Assembly (NCBI RefSeq): GCF_016735695.1
Contig: NZ_JAERQD010000007.1
Location: 1 to 64,000 of the forward strand
DNA length: 64,000 nt
Direction of reading: 5' to 3'
Source: Microvirga zambiensis WSM3693
GTDB lineage: Bacteria; Pseudomonadota; Alphaproteobacteria; Rhizobiales; Beijerinckiaceae
Shown here: one piece after another, positions 1 through 9,400 of the stretch
How the letters are laid out: each line of letters begins with the position of its first letter
Position numbering within the stretch: position 1 is the first letter of the stretch
Notes under the pieces: generated by a model
Told to the model about the DNA's origin: nothing
Database searches by the model: none
Seen by the model: only the letters and a program-made list of their open reading frames with translations
Program-made: the position numbers and the translations under genes

Positions 1-30
1 TCACAGGTTCAAATCCTGTCCCCGCAACCA
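1..30 (+). tRNA. Initiator tRNA-fMet, 3' end only (5' part lies outside the window)
   Basis: The first 30 bases are the 3' end of a tRNA: the T-arm (acagg-ttcaaat-cctgt), then the 3' acceptor strand CCCCGCA and ACCA. This acceptor strand with an encoded CCA is that of bacterial initiator tRNA, and the T-arm matches the alphaproteobacterial form as I remember it. The anticodon is outside the window, so identity rests on the acceptor end. Confidence 0.8.
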
Positions 31-42
31 ACACAAAACACA

Positions 43-78
43 AAAGCCCTCCGACGGTGAAAACCACGGAGGGCTTTC
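43..78 (+). terminator. Intrinsic terminator after tRNA-fMet
   Basis: An 11-bp perfect inverted repeat (aaagccctccg / cggagggcttt) with a 13-base loop starts 13 bases after the tRNA CCA end and finishes in TTT. It ends the tRNA transcript and may also act for the nap operon coming from the other strand. Confidence 0.8.
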
Positions 79-116
79 TGCTGTCTGCACGCCTGCTGTC
101 CTGGAGGTTCATCACC

Positions 117-734
117 TTACTGCCATCCCGGAACGCCCGACATGTCGGGCAGGCGGTGTGCGATGCCCTTGTGACAATCGATGCAGGTTCTCTCGCCCGA
201 GAACAGGAAGCGCTCGTGCGCGGATGCGGCACGGGGGTTCTGCTTCGTCAGGTCCATCGACTCCGAGCTGTGGCAGTTGCGGCATTCGAGCGAGTCGTTC
301 GCCTTCATGCGCTCCCACTCCCGCTCCGCCAGATGCTTGCGCATGGCCAGGAACTTGTCGCGCGTGTCGATGGAGCCGAAGATGTGGCCCCAGACCTCCT
401 TCGACGCCTGCATCTTGCGGGCAATCTTGTTGGTCCATTCATGGGGAACATGGCAGTCGGGACAGTGGGCGCGCACGCCTGACCTGTTCGTGTAGTGGAT
501 GGTTCCCTTCAGCTCCTCGAAGACGTTGGCCTGCATCTCGTGGCAACCGGTGCAGAACTTCTCCGTATTGGTATATTCGAGGGCGGTGTTGAACCCACCC
601 CAGAAGATGACACCGGCCAGGAAGCCGCCGAGCGTGAGGAAGGCGAGGCTGAGATAGGTCGGCGGGCTCAGAGCCGTCCTGACCCAAGGGTTTCCCCGGA
701 ACCAGCCCCAGGCGCGTGAGATCCCGGCCGCCAT
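117..734 (-). CDS. napC: NapC, membrane tetrahaem quinol dehydrogenase of periplasmic nitrate reductase
   Basis: 205 aa. NapC oxidises membrane quinol and passes electrons to the NapAB complex in the periplasm. One N-terminal membrane anchor spans about residues 25-48. Four CxxCH haem sites follow at residues 61-65, 91-95, 151-155 and 184-188, as in the NapC/NirT family, and the length is usual for NapC. It is the last gene of napEFDABC; its ATG shares one base with the napB stop (TGATG), so translation is probably coupled. NirT or NrfH would be alternatives, but the napAB context settles it. Confidence 0.97.
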   Translation of the reverse strand: MAAGISRAWGWFRGNPWVRTALSPPTYLSLAFLTLGGFLAGVIFWGGFNTALEYTNTEKFCTGCHEMQANVFEELKGTIHYTNRSGVRAHCPDCHVPHEWTNKIARKMQASKEVWGHIFGSIDTRDKFLAMRKHLAEREWERMKANDSLECRNCHSSESMDLTKQNPRAASAHERFLFSGERTCIDCHKGIAHRLPDMSGVPGWQ

Positions 735-1207
735 CAGCGCCTCCCTCGCTCGGGCTGCCGCTCCGGCTCGGTCATGGCATCCATGTCGGTGAACACGTTC
801 TCGACCAGGGGCTTCGCGTTCGTCTGCGATACGTGGCAGGAGACGCAGACATAGCGCCGCGGGGACAGGCCGCCGAGGGTGTTGCCGGCCCGGTCCTGAT
901 AGTGCGTCACGCTGATCATCGGGGCCTGGCTCTGCTCAGTGAACTTGCGTGCATGGCACGACATGCACTTGTTCGCATTCAGGTCCATCGCATAGCCGTC
1001 GATCGCGTGCGGGATCACGGGCGGCTGATCCGGGTAATTGCGCATCACGCGCACGTCGTCCGTGACCGGCCGCGACATCGGCGGAGCCGGGGTTTCCTTC
1101 GTGAACGGCTCAGGCCCGCGAAGACGCGGGGCATCCTGCGCGAATATGACTCCGGCTGCCAGGCACGGGCCGAGGCTGATCAAGGCCGCGAATATGCTCC
1201 GCCTCAT
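734..1207 (-). CDS. napB: NapB, dihaem cytochrome c subunit of periplasmic nitrate reductase
   Basis: 157 aa. Small electron-transfer subunit taking electrons from NapC to NapA. An N-terminal signal peptide ends near residue 24 (IFAQ). Two CxxCH haem sites lie at residues 81-85 and 121-125, and the motif before the first haem ([14 protein letters not shown]) is typical of NapB. The start is the ATG at 1207, which overlaps the napA stop in an ATGA arrangement; a longer open frame upstream only shadows napA. Strong family match and context. Confidence 0.96.
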   Translation of the reverse strand: MRRSIFAALISLGPCLAAGVIFAQDAPRLRGPEPFTKETPAPPMSRPVTDDVRVMRNYPDQPPVIPHAIDGYAMDLNANKCMSCHARKFTEQSQAPMISVTHYQDRAGNTLGGLSPRRYVCVSCHVSQTNAKPLVENVFTDMDAMTEPERQPERGRR

Positions 1208-3723
1208 TGCACGTCCCCCGCATCCGCAACAGAGGCCGCGAAGACCTTGACAGCGCATTTCTTGAAATCCGTCTGCTTCGAGATCGGATCGGTCGCGTCC
1301 AGCGTGACCTTGTTGATGAGCTGGCTGGCATCGAAGAAGGGAACGAAGACCAGGCCCTGCGGCACGCGGTTCCGGCCGCGCGTCTCGACCCGGCTGCGGA
1401 TCTCGCCGCGACGCGAAACCACCCTGACCTCCTGCCCCCGACGGAGATGACGCCTGGCGGCGTCGTCCGGGTGCATGAACAGGACGGCACCCGGAAAAGC
1501 CTTGTAGAGTTCCGGAACGCGCAGGGTCATGGATCCGGAATGCCAATGCTCGAGGACGCGGCCCGTCACGAGCCAGAGATCGTATTCGGCGTCCGGGGAC
1601 TCGGCCGGCGGCTCGTAAGGAGCCCCCATGATGTTGGCCTTCTTGTCCGGGTTACCGTAGAACTGGAGGCCAGCCCCCTTCTCGACGTAGGGATCGTAAC
1701 CCTCGCGATAACGCCAGCGGGTCTCCTGGCCATTGACGACCGGCCACCGCAACCCCCTCACCTCGTGATAGGTGTCGAAGGGTGCGAGATCGTGCCCATG
1801 GCCGCGGCCGAAGCTGGCATACTCCTCGAAGAGGCCCTTCTGGACGTAGAAGCCGAAGGCCGTTGCCTCACGGTTCTCGTAGGCCGGATCGATCCCGGTC
1901 AGGGGGAACTTGTTGACTTCACCGTTGCCGAAGAGGACCTCGAAGAGGGTCTTGCCCTTATGGCCCTGATTGGCATCGAGTATCGCCGCGGGCCAGACCT
2001 CGTCGGTGGTGAAGCGCTTCGAGAACTCCATCAACTGCCAGAGATCGGAACGAGCATCGCCCGGGGCATTGACGAGTTGATGCCAGAAATGAGTGCGCCG
2101 CTCCGCATTGCCGTAGGCGCCCTCCTTTTCCACCCACATCGCCGCCGGCAGGATCAGGTCCGCCGCCATGGCGGTCACCGTCGGGTAGGCGTCCGACACC
2201 ACCACGAAATTCGCCGGGTTGCGATAGCCGGGATAGGTCTCGTTGTTGGTGTTCGGTGCCGTCTGGAGATTGTTGTTGCACATGATCCAGTAGGCGTTGA
2301 GCTTACCGTCCTTGAGCATCCTGTCCTGCTGTACGGCGTGATAGCCGATCTTTTCCGGCAGCACGCCATGCGGCAGCTTCCAGATCTCCTCCGCGTGCTT
2401 GCGGTGCTCGGGATTGTTGACCACCATGTCGGCGGGCAGGCGGTGGCTGAAGGTGCCGACCTCCCGCGCCGTGCCACAGGCCGATGGTTGTCCGGTCAAC
2501 GAGAAGGGAGAGTTGCCCGGCTCGGCGATCTTTCCCGTGAGCAGGTGCAGATTATAGACCATGTGGTTGGCCCAGACGCCCCGGACGTGCTGGTTGAAAC
2601 CCATGGTCCAGAGCGACATCACCTTGACCTTCGGGTCGGCATAAAGCCTCGCGAGTGTCTCCAGCCTTTCCTTGGGTATGCCCGACAGCTCAGAGGCCTT
2701 CTCCACTGTGTACTGGCTCATGAGCTTCGCATAGTCCTCGAAGCTCGATGGGCTCGACACCTGGGCATCGTTGGCATGCTGCGCCCGCTGCTCCAGCACG
2801 TTCTCCGGCCGCAGGCCGTAGCCGATGTCGGTATTCGCCAGCCGGAAGTTGCAATGCTTTTCGACGAACTCCCGGTTCACCGCACCGATCTGGATGATGT
2901 AGTTCGCGATGTAGTTCATGATCGCGAGATCCGAGTTCGGCTTGAAAATCAAGGCCATGTCGGACAGATCGGTCGTACGGTGCTCGTAAGTGGAGAGCGT
3001 CGCGATCCTCACATGGGGATGACTGAGGCGGCGGTCGGTCACCCGAGTCCACAAGATCGGATGCATCTCGGCCATGTTCGAGCCCCACAGCACGAAGGCA
3101 TCGGCATTTTCGAAATCGTCATAGCATCCCATCGGCTCGTCCATGCCGAAGGTGCGGATGAAGGTGACGGCGGCCGATGCCATGCAGTGGCGGGCATTGG
3201 GGTCGAGGTTGTTGGTGCGGAATCCGGCGCGCATCAGCTTGGACGCCGCATAGCCCTCCCAGATCGTCCATTGCCCTGAGCCGAACATGCCCACGGCTTC
3301 CGGTCCCTTCTCCTTCAGCACGCGCTTGAACTGACGGGCCATCTCGTCGAAGGCCTGGTCCCACGAGACCGGCTGAAAATCACCGTCCTTCGCGAACTGG
3401 CCGTTCTTCATGCGCATGAGCGGCTGCGTGAGCCGGTCATTGCCGTACATGATCTTCGACAGGAAATAGCCCTTGACGCAGTTGAGGCCGCGATTGACCT
3501 CCGCCTGCATGTCGCCGTGGGTGGCGACAACCTTTCCGTCCTTGACCCCGACCATGACGCCGCAGCCGGTGCCGCAGAAGCGGCATGGCGCCTTTGACCA
3601 CTGGAGATGAAGGTCCTCCCCGGTCAGGATGTTCTGGGCGCCGGCCGGGAGTGTCACGTTCGCGGCGGCGGCTGCGGCCGCGGCTGCCTGTGTCTTGAGA
3701 AGGGTGCGGCGCGTAAGGTCCAT
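1204..3723 (-). CDS. napA: NapA, periplasmic nitrate reductase catalytic subunit
   Basis: 839 aa. Reduces nitrate to nitrite in the periplasm with a Mo-bis-MGD cofactor and one [4Fe-4S] cluster. A twin-arginine signal (TRRTLLK, then a run of alanines) starts the protein, so it is exported folded by Tat. Cluster cysteines are C47, C50, C54 and C82. The Mo-ligating cysteine is C180 in the NARHCMASA motif. Full length for the family. The start lies 4 bases after the napD stop, with GGGAG upstream. Confidence 0.98.
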   Translation of the reverse strand: MDLTRRTLLKTQAAAAAAAAANVTLPAGAQNILTGEDLHLQWSKAPCRFCGTGCGVMVGVKDGKVVATHGDMQAEVNRGLNCVKGYFLSKIMYGNDRLTQPLMRMKNGQFAKDGDFQPVSWDQAFDEMARQFKRVLKEKGPEAVGMFGSGQWTIWEGYAASKLMRAGFRTNNLDPNARHCMASAAVTFIRTFGMDEPMGCYDDFENADAFVLWGSNMAEMHPILWTRVTDRRLSHPHVRIATLSTYEHRTTDLSDMALIFKPNSDLAIMNYIANYIIQIGAVNREFVEKHCNFRLANTDIGYGLRPENVLEQRAQHANDAQVSSPSSFEDYAKLMSQYTVEKASELSGIPKERLETLARLYADPKVKVMSLWTMGFNQHVRGVWANHMVYNLHLLTGKIAEPGNSPFSLTGQPSACGTAREVGTFSHRLPADMVVNNPEHRKHAEEIWKLPHGVLPEKIGYHAVQQDRMLKDGKLNAYWIMCNNNLQTAPNTNNETYPGYRNPANFVVVSDAYPTVTAMAADLILPAAMWVEKEGAYGNAERRTHFWHQLVNAPGDARSDLWQLMEFSKRFTTDEVWPAAILDANQGHKGKTLFEVLFGNGEVNKFPLTGIDPAYENREATAFGFYVQKGLFEEYASFGRGHGHDLAPFDTYHEVRGLRWPVVNGQETRWRYREGYDPYVEKGAGLQFYGNPDKKANIMGAPYEPPAESPDAEYDLWLVTGRVLEHWHSGSMTLRVPELYKAFPGAVLFMHPDDAARRHLRRGQEVRVVSRRGEIRSRVETRGRNRVPQGLVFVPFFDASQLINKVTLDATDPISKQTDFKKCAVKVFAASVADAGDVQ

Positions 3724-3727
3724 GGAT

Positions 3728-3985
3728 CTACTCCCGCTCTTGAACAGGCTCGAAATGGTGGAAGACGAGGGTCGCCGCGAGGACGCCGTCCAAAAGCTGT
3801 ATGGCGTTGATCCTCTCGATGACCTGACTCTCGGTGGCGGTCTCGAGGGTGACGATCAGCTTGCCGGTGTCCGCGCCACCGTGAACCTCGGCCCCGTCGA
3901 TCAGTCCGAGGCCTTCGATAATCGACGCAACGCGTTCCGGGCGGCTATGCACGACCAGGCTGGAGATATGACATTCGGCGGTCAT
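3728..3985 (-). CDS. napD: NapD, NapA maturation chaperone
   Basis: 85 aa, the usual size. NapD is a small cytoplasmic ferredoxin-fold chaperone that binds the NapA Tat signal and holds back export until the Mo cofactor is loaded. The N-terminus ([14 protein letters not shown]) and the internal GKLIVTLE segment fit the family. The ATG at 3985 overlaps the napF stop by 4 bases; the upstream 19 codons of the open frame are the napF gene in another frame. Confidence 0.93.
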   Translation of the reverse strand: MTAECHISSLVVHSRPERVASIIEGLGLIDGAEVHGGADTGKLIVTLETATESQVIERINAIQLLDGVLAATLVFHHFEPVQERE

Positions 3986-4275
3986 GCCACGGCCTCCGGC
4001 GCGGAGATTCGGATGGCGCCGGCGGGACAGCCCTGGATGCAATCACCGCAGCCGGTGCAGGCATCGGTCGCGATCCGTGGACGCGCGCCGCCGAGGGCGA
4101 GTTCAAAGCGCACTGCACCGGTCGAACAGGTGTCCCGGCAACTCATGCAGGCGATGCCACGGAGGGCGAAACAGGAGGGGCCTATCGCGGCCACCGGAGG
4201 TCCGGCTGGCGGGGTTGCGTCCCTGAATCTGCCGAGCAGGAAGCTGCGCCGCTTGAGATCCGGGGCCTCGTCCAT
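3982..4275 (-). CDS. napF: NapF-like ferredoxin, short form
   Basis: 97 aa. Iron-sulphur protein thought to help mature NapA in the cytoplasm. The N-terminus (LKRRSFLLGRFRD) is NapF-like. The last cluster motif CTGCGDCIQGCP is complete, and an upstream CMSCRDTC gives part of a second. Known NapF proteins are near 160 aa with more clusters, so this one is short and probably lacks one or two of them. The ATG at 4275 has GAGGG upstream that overlaps the napE stop. Another ferredoxin role is possible, but position supports NapF. Confidence 0.88.
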   Translation of the reverse strand: MDEAPDLKRRSFLLGRFRDATPPAGPPVAAIGPSCFALRGIACMSCRDTCSTGAVRFELALGGARPRIATDACTGCGDCIQGCPAGAIRISAPEAVA

Positions 4276-4285
4276 CGGCGATCCC

Positions 4286-4453
4286 TCAAACCGGACCGGG
4301 CGGTCCGGTGAACATGTAGTACATCCAGACGACAAATCCCCAGCCCGCGACAACGCCAACCGCGATGAAGGGCCAGATCAGGACGGCAAGGATGAAGAAC
4401 GTGAGCGCCTCACGTTTTTTCCGACCCGCTTCCAGTGGTTCTGATCGCATCAT
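4286..4453 (-). CDS. napE: NapE, small membrane protein of the nap operon
   Basis: 54-55 aa. A short basic start (EAGRKKREALTFFI) leads into one long hydrophobic segment (LAVLIWPFIAVGVVAGWGF), then VVWMYYMFTGPPGP. The ending, a membrane segment followed by WM and GPPG, is typical of NapE. Two adjacent ATGs (4453, 4450) could start it, and no strong ribosome binding site is visible. It heads the operon; napF starts 10 bases after its stop. The function of NapE is unsettled. Confidence 0.88.
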   Translation of the reverse strand: MMRSEPLEAGRKKREALTFFILAVLIWPFIAVGVVAGWGFVVWMYYMFTGPPGPV

Positions 4454-4711
4454 TCGTGCTCACTTGGAAAGCAACGGAATTTACTAACGCGTATACTTTA
4501 GCAGGTTCCTGGTACCGCCTCCCGCTCGGACCAGCCGGCCGTGCAGGTGCAGCCGCCATGTCCGAATCCTACATGAGTAAGAAACCTCAACCCTAACTGA
4601 CCTGCTTGACACTTCAGGACGCGTGCTTGGCAAATCGGGACACCTGTGCGGCGAAGCGCGAGATAGTCAAAGGTTGGTCCAGCGCCTTGCATATTGCCAC
4701 GAATTGCTTGT
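4454..4711. other. Intergenic region upstream of the nap operon
   Basis: About 258 bases between the nap operon and the upstream kinase, both on the minus strand, which must hold the nap promoter. I looked for an FNR/Anr-type TTGAT-N4-ATCAA box and did not find a clear one. A TATACG on the minus strand near 4490 could be a -10, but no convincing -35 accompanies it. An open frame at 4498-4692 lacks coding character. Confidence 0.5.
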
Positions 4712-6244
4712 TCAGCGTGCGAGGTTCGCGAGCGGAACCGTCAATCGAATGACAAGCCCCTCAGGCGCCCATTCGTGTTCGATTCCGCCACCGAGCTGAT
4801 CGTTCGAGCTGCGCATCGCCATCACGCTGCCGAATCCCAGCCGCTGCGGTGGCCCTGAAACGGTCGGCCCGCCACTCTCGCTCCAGGTGATCCAATAGCT
4901 GCCGTCGGAGCGCCGGCCCTGGATGCGAATACGGCCGATGTCAGTCGAGAGGGCACCATATTTCACGGCATTGGTGGCCTGCTCATGGATGATGAGAGCA
5001 AGCGCCGTAGCGGCATTGCTGCCGATCAGCGCATCATCCCCGGAGATGTCAAAGCGGTCACGGATCCCCCCCGCGTAGGGGGCCAGCAGCTTGTTCACGA
5101 GGTCGTGGAAGGTATGATGGCCCGGTCCTGCGGGGCCTTGCGGACTGGCATGATCGTGAGCGCTGGCAAGAGCGCCGATGCGCTGCTGGAGTTCCCTGGC
5201 GTATGGTGCGGCCGCCGGGTGTCGGCGAGCCGTCAATGATGCCAGGCCACCGACGACCGTGAAGACATTCTTGATACGGTGGAATAGCTCGCGGGCCAGC
5301 AGCTCGCGCGCTTCCTCGGCCCGCTTGCGTTCGTGGATGTCGAAGGCGATGCCAATCCACTGGCCGACCTCGCCGTTCGCGTTATGGACAGGGCTCGTGC
5401 GGACGACGAACCACCGGTAGTCTCCACCGCCGGCCCTCCGGAAGGGAATCTCGACCTCGAAAGCCGTCAGCGAGCCGAGCGCGCGCTGCCACCGGGCGAC
5501 GATGCCGTTCCGGTGATCCGGATGAATGATACTCGCCCAGCCACCGCCCTGCGTCTCCTCGAGCGTAAGGCCGGAGAATTCATGCCAGAACGGATTGCAG
5601 TAGGTCACTTGACCGTCGGCGCCACAGAACCAGACCACCTGCGGGCTGAGCTCGATGAGCGTGCGGAACCGGTTCTCGCTCTCGCGCAAGGCCTGATCGG
5701 ACAAATGGCGCTCGATGACGAGAGCGGCCGTATGGGTGACCTGGGCGATCACCTCGAGATCTTCGACCGTTGGGCTCCGCGGTTCGCGGTAGTAATTACC
5801 GAAGGTCCCGAGCAGCCGTCCGTCCGCTCCCCTGATCGGGATCGACCAGCAAGCACGCAAGCCGTGTGCCAGCGGCAGTTCTACAACGGAGTTCCACAGC
5901 GGGTCGGTCGCGATGTCGGTCACGAATACCGGCTCTCCCCGGTGTGCTGCCGTCCCGCACGATCCGACGGCCTCGCCAACTTCCACTCCGTGGATCGCGG
6001 TGTTGTAGGCGGCCGGTAGGTTCGGAGCCGCCCCATGCAGCAGGTGCCGTCCACCCTCGTCGAGCAGAAGGATGGACCCAAGCATTTCGCCGTTGGCCTC
6101 GGCCTCGACCGCGAGCACCAGTTCCTCAAGAACGTTCGCGATCGGTACGCCGGCGGCGACCAGGCCCAAGACCCGCTTCTCGCTTGCGAGGAGCCGAAGG
6201 GTTCTGCTGTCCGCTGTGCGCTCGTAGACAGTATGGGTGGACAT
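4712..6244 (-). CDS. GAF-PAS sensor histidine kinase, HWE family, cytoplasmic
   Basis: 510 aa. Soluble sensor kinase with no membrane segment: a GAF domain at about 18-180, a PAS domain at about 190-305 and an HWE kinase core from about 312. The phospho-acceptor is H322 (ELFHRIKNVF); the ATP-binding N-box reads HEQATNAVKYGA and a glycine motif (RLGFGS) follows. The ATG at 6244 has GGGGA eight bases upstream, better than the GTG 13 codons earlier. No receiver gene is adjacent, so the partner is unknown. The signal is unknown; its position upstream of nap is suggestive only. Confidence 0.9.
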   Translation of the reverse strand: MSTHTVYERTADSRTLRLLASEKRVLGLVAAGVPIANVLEELVLAVEAEANGEMLGSILLLDEGGRHLLHGAAPNLPAAYNTAIHGVEVGEAVGSCGTAAHRGEPVFVTDIATDPLWNSVVELPLAHGLRACWSIPIRGADGRLLGTFGNYYREPRSPTVEDLEVIAQVTHTAALVIERHLSDQALRESENRFRTLIELSPQVVWFCGADGQVTYCNPFWHEFSGLTLEETQGGGWASIIHPDHRNGIVARWQRALGSLTAFEVEIPFRRAGGGDYRWFVVRTSPVHNANGEVGQWIGIAFDIHERKRAEEARELLARELFHRIKNVFTVVGGLASLTARRHPAAAPYARELQQRIGALASAHDHASPQGPAGPGHHTFHDLVNKLLAPYAGGIRDRFDISGDDALIGSNAATALALIIHEQATNAVKYGALSTDIGRIRIQGRRSDGSYWITWSESGGPTVSGPPQRLGFGSVMAMRSSNDQLGGGIEHEWAPEGLVIRLTVPLANLAR

Positions 6245-6664
6245 CACGTTTCCCCGAAACCGTTGCCCGGACCTCACGACCACGTTATGTCGGCGGACGC
6301 TCCGGCGGGAGCGTCCGTAGGATCAGATCATGCCATAAGCAGCAGAGCACTGCATCCGGTACAAATGCTCCCATGCCCTGACCAGCTTGCGACAAGATTA
6401 CGGATGCTTGTTCCCAGTTGCTTGACTGTTTGAGACGCATGCTTTGCAGTTGCAGACAGCGGATCAGCACCTCAAGCATCCTAGCCGCCGCGCCTGAGAA
6501 TCGCCAGTCGGGCCCCCCGCTCAAAGCAGCCATCTGCAGGGTTGCAGCAGGATCGGACCCGCGCGGGAAACACTTTTCGGAGGTTGAGTGAATGGACGCT
6601 CCATCGTGCCCGCATGGAAACGCAGTCCCGATCCTCCGCGCCTCAAGATGCTGCAACGGAGGCT
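6245..6664. other. Intergenic stretch with one hairpin
   Basis: About 420 bases with no convincing gene. A 10-bp perfect hairpin lies at 6294-6317 (cggacgctcc / ggagcgtccg, 4-base loop) without a clear T-run. A minus-strand open frame at 6285-6656 has unbiased composition and no recognisable domain. The kinase promoter should be here. Confidence 0.5.
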
Positions 6665-7321
6665 CTATGGCTGATGGAGACTCCTGTCCGGCCGGCGCAA
6701 GTTATCGATCAGGATATGCACGCTGATCAACAACACCCAGGTCGGCAGAACCATGATACTCCAGCTTATGTAGAAGCTGCCGAGCAGCACGAGCGCTGCC
6801 AGGGCATAGCCGATCCCGGCCATCCATCGGGGAGCGATCCCGGTATAGATCACGACAGTGGATGTCGAGACCATGAATACGCCGGCCATCTTGATTGCGT
6901 AGACGTTGAACAGGATGTAGGCGACCGCGCGTCCGAAGCGGAACGTCGGAGGGGCATTCGTTCCCGTCATCTCGGTAGAGGGAGCAATGAGCAGCAACGC
7001 GCCGACGATTGTCGCCGCAGCGAACAGAGTCGCCAGGAATAAAAGCCCGCTTCCCAGAAACACGGTCGCAAAGAAGCGATCCTCCTTCGGACCGAGACGG
7101 TCACGCAGCACGCCGATGAACCAAAGGAAAGCGATCCCCGCAAAGGGAATAAGGTTCAGCGCCAACGCCACGCGCCCGGACTCTTCCGCCAGCCAAGCGC
7201 CGGAGTCCAACGGATCGGCCGGAACCGCACTCCGGAAGACCCAGAAAATGATCACCAGCAGGACGGAAAAGGCGATGCCGGCAACGGCAGCTGCTCTTGG
7301 CGTCCTCAAGTGCGAGTACAT
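6665..7321 (-). CDS. Multi-pass membrane protein of unknown function
   Basis: 218 aa with about six hydrophobic segments: an N-terminal AAAVAGIAFSVLLVIIFWVF helix, then segments near residues 58-75, 88-118, 140-160, 168-180 and 185-205. I cannot name the family with certainty; it resembles uncharacterised membrane proteins with a SGAWLAEESGRVALALNLIPFAG-type loop. The start at 7321 is chosen for a GGAAGAG site seven bases upstream; longer frames add a polar leader without support. It stands alone, so context gives no function. Confidence 0.75.
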   Translation of the reverse strand: MYSHLRTPRAAAVAGIAFSVLLVIIFWVFRSAVPADPLDSGAWLAEESGRVALALNLIPFAGIAFLWFIGVLRDRLGPKEDRFFATVFLGSGLLFLATLFAAATIVGALLLIAPSTEMTGTNAPPTFRFGRAVAYILFNVYAIKMAGVFMVSTSTVVIYTGIAPRWMAGIGYALAALVLLGSFYISWSIMVLPTWVLLISVHILIDNLRRPDRSLHQP

Positions 7322-7551
7322 AGCTGTCTCTTCCAGAGGCATCGTCGCCGCCCTCAAGTGACCCAGACAGGCGTGCTGATGGTATCGCCAGTAGGACCTG
7401 CGGGTGAAGAGGCAGCGTTGCACGTCCCTGCCTATGGTGGTCGCGGGATGAGGTTGGTCAGCATGAGCATGCTCTGCAGCTCATAGGTCTTGGTCTCGAC
7501 AAAGCGCATGGCGGGGCGCATCACTGTGGGCCGAAAAAGCGGGAGGATCGG

Positions 7552-8310
7552 ATGGCTGCGATATTTACCGACTTGAAGGGAAAGGTAGTCCTTGTCACCG
7601 GCGGCGGCTCCGGCATCGGCGAAGCGATCGTTCGCCGCTTCGCCGAGCAGAAATGCAGGGTCGCCTTCATCGATATTGCCCGTGACGCATCGGAGCGGCT
7701 CGTCCGTGAACTGACGGGTCGAGGCCTCGACGCGCATTTCGAATATGCCGACCTGACCGATATCGAAGCCCTGCGCGCCGCGATCGGCCGGATCAGGAAC
7801 AGGCTGGGCCCTATTCAGATCCTCATCAACAATGCCGCTCACGATGATCGCCACCCAACGCCGGAGGTTACGCCCGAATACTGGGACGACCGGATTGCCG
7901 TAAACCTTAAGCATCAGTTCTTCGCTGCCCAGGCCGTCCTCCCGGACATGCAGGCCGCGAACAGCGGCTCCATCATCAATTTTGGATCGGTCTCCTGGAT
8001 GGCGGGCCAGGGCGGCATGGCTGTTTACACGGCGGCCAAATCCGCTGTCCTTGGGCTCACCCGCTCGCTTGCCCGCGACTACGGTCCCCACAATATTCGC
8101 GTGAACGCCATTGCGCCGGGCTGGATCATGACGCCACGCCAGATCGAAAAGTGGATGACGCCGGAAAGCGAGCGGGAATTGATGCAGCGTCAGTGCCTGA
8201 AGCGGAAGCTCGCCCCGGACGAGATCGCAAGGTTTACGGTCTTCCTTGCCTCCGAGGAGGCCTCGGCCTGCACCAATCAGCAATATGTCGTCGATGGCGG
8301 TTGGGTCTGA
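7552..8310 (+). CDS. SDR-family aldose dehydrogenase, D-xylose 1-dehydrogenase-like
   Basis: 252 aa. Classical short-chain dehydrogenase: NAD(P)-binding TGGGSGIG at 16-23, NNA at 93-95, catalytic S146 or S148, Y159 and K163. The NNAxxDDRH and YWDxRIxVNLxH motifs and the C-terminal CTNQQYxVDGGW closely resemble Caulobacter D-xylose dehydrogenase, so I infer oxidation of an aldose (xylose, arabinose or similar) to a lactone. GGGAGG precedes the ATG. It lies just upstream of a sugar ABC transporter but is separated from it by a strong hairpin. The exact substrate is not settled. Confidence 0.88.
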   Translation: MAAIFTDLKGKVVLVTGGGSGIGEAIVRRFAEQKCRVAFIDIARDASERLVRELTGRGLDAHFEYADLTDIEALRAAIGRIRNRLGPIQILINNAAHDDRHPTPEVTPEYWDDRIAVNLKHQFFAAQAVLPDMQAANSGSIINFGSVSWMAGQGGMAVYTAAKSAVLGLTRSLARDYGPHNIRVNAIAPGWIMTPRQIEKWMTPESERELMQRQCLKRKLAPDEIARFTVFLASEEASACTNQQYVVDGGWV

Positions 8311-8646
8311 CCGATATCCGGCAAAGCCTCCCACGCCGCGTCGCATCGGCCCGTCGGCACCCATGGCGGTGCCGACGGGCCGATGATCCTTCTCTGGGCT
8401 GATGCACCGTTCGGAGCGGCCCTCGGTTCCGCAGGCACGCTAGGAGCACTCTCCGCGCCCGTCGCAATGGAAGCGTCTTGGCCGAAATTTCTGGGAATTA
8501 AGTATTAGAGAACTAAGCTATATCCTGTCGTGCCTTAGCCCGCTGACGAAAGGGCTTTACCGTTCCCAACAGAACTGTAATCCTCCGCCGAAGAGATGCC
8601 GAGAAGGCAGCCCGGTTCGCGTTGAGAACCGATCGAGGGAGGATGC
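8311..8646. other. Intergenic region between SDR gene and ABC transporter operon
   Basis: 336 bases. The first half holds the 17-bp hairpin listed separately; the rest is relatively AT-richer (about 8485-8525) and probably carries the transporter promoter, though I cannot assign -35 and -10 boxes with confidence. No gene seen. Confidence 0.5.
8345..8384 (+). terminator. Strong hairpin, probable terminator of the SDR gene
   Basis: Perfect 17-bp inverted repeat, arms 8345-8361 and 8368-8384, with a 6-base loop (catggc), 34 bases after the SDR stop codon. No long T-run follows (GATCCTT), so it could also stabilise the 3' end or be a repeat element. Confidence 0.6.
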
Positions 8647-9387
8647 ATGGCGCTCCTCGAGCTTCAGGGTATTGCCAAGCATTTCGGTGCCATCGAGGCA
8701 TTGAAAGGCATCGATCTCTCCGTCGAAGCCGGCGAGGTGGTTGGCCTAATGGGCGACAACGGCGCCGGCAAATCCACTCTCGTGCGGGTTATTGCCGGGA
8801 ACTTCCGCCCTTCCGAGGGCGAGATCCGGATACAGGGTCAGGTCAAGCACTTCCACAAGCCGGTCGATGCCCGTGCCGAGGGCATCGAGGTCGTGTATCA
8901 GGACCTCGCCCTGTGCGACAATCTTACAGCCGCCGCCAACGTTTTCCTCGGTCGGGAACTGAAACGCCGGATCGGACCGCTCAAGATCCTCGACTACCCG
9001 GCCATGTATGCCCGCGTCGCTGGACTCTTCCAGGAGCTGAAATCGGAGACGCGCCCCCGCGATCTGGTCAAGCAGATGTCGGGCGGACAGCGTCAGGCCG
9101 TGGCCATCGCACGCACGCGCCTGTCGGACGCGCGCATCGTGCTCATGGACGAGCCGACAGCGGCGATCAGCGTAAGGCAGGTCGCCGAGGTGCTCGATCT
9201 CATTCGGCGGCTGAGGGACAAAGGCATCGCCGTGATGCTGATCAGCCATCGCATGCCTGACGTGTTCTCCGTCTGCGACCGTGTCGTCGTCATGCGCAGA
9301 GGCACAAAGGTCGCGGACAAGCCTGTCGACAAAACCTCTCCTGAAGAGGTCACCGGCCTCATCACGGGAGCCATTCACGCCGTATAA
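8647..9387 (+). CDS. Sugar ABC transporter ATPase, single-domain CUT2 type
   Basis: 246 aa. Energises import of a monosaccharide with the permease and binding protein just downstream. Walker A GDNGAGKST, Q-loop YQDLALCDNL, signature MSGGQRQ, Walker B IVLMDEPTAAIS and switch histidine ISHRMPDV are all present. It has one nucleotide-binding domain instead of the two fused domains of RbsA or XylG; this matches the FrcA (fructose) type of rhizobia. The permease gene starts 13 bases after its stop. The substrate cannot be read from the ATPase. Confidence 0.93.
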   Translation: MALLELQGIAKHFGAIEALKGIDLSVEAGEVVGLMGDNGAGKSTLVRVIAGNFRPSEGEIRIQGQVKHFHKPVDARAEGIEVVYQDLALCDNLTAAANVFLGRELKRRIGPLKILDYPAMYARVAGLFQELKSETRPRDLVKQMSGGQRQAVAIARTRLSDARIVLMDEPTAAISVRQVAEVLDLIRRLRDKGIAVMLISHRMPDVFSVCDRVVVMRRGTKVADKPVDKTSPEEVTGLITGAIHAV

Positions 9388-9400
9388 CCCCCGAGGAAAG

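Noticed and set aside
1207-3279. 690-codon open frame on the plus strand
   Set aside because: Lies exactly opposite napA; long antisense frames are expected from the strong third-position GC bias here. No family features.
4454-4711. FNR or NarL/NarP site before the nap operon
   Set aside because: Looked for TTGAT-N4-ATCAA and paired TACYYMT heptamers on both strands; nothing convincing.
6285-6656. 123-codon minus-strand frame between kinase and membrane protein
   Set aside because: No ribosome site, no domain, mixed composition; kept as intergenic.
7432-8364. 310-codon minus-strand frame
   Set aside because: Antisense to the SDR gene with intact Rossmann and catalytic motifs.
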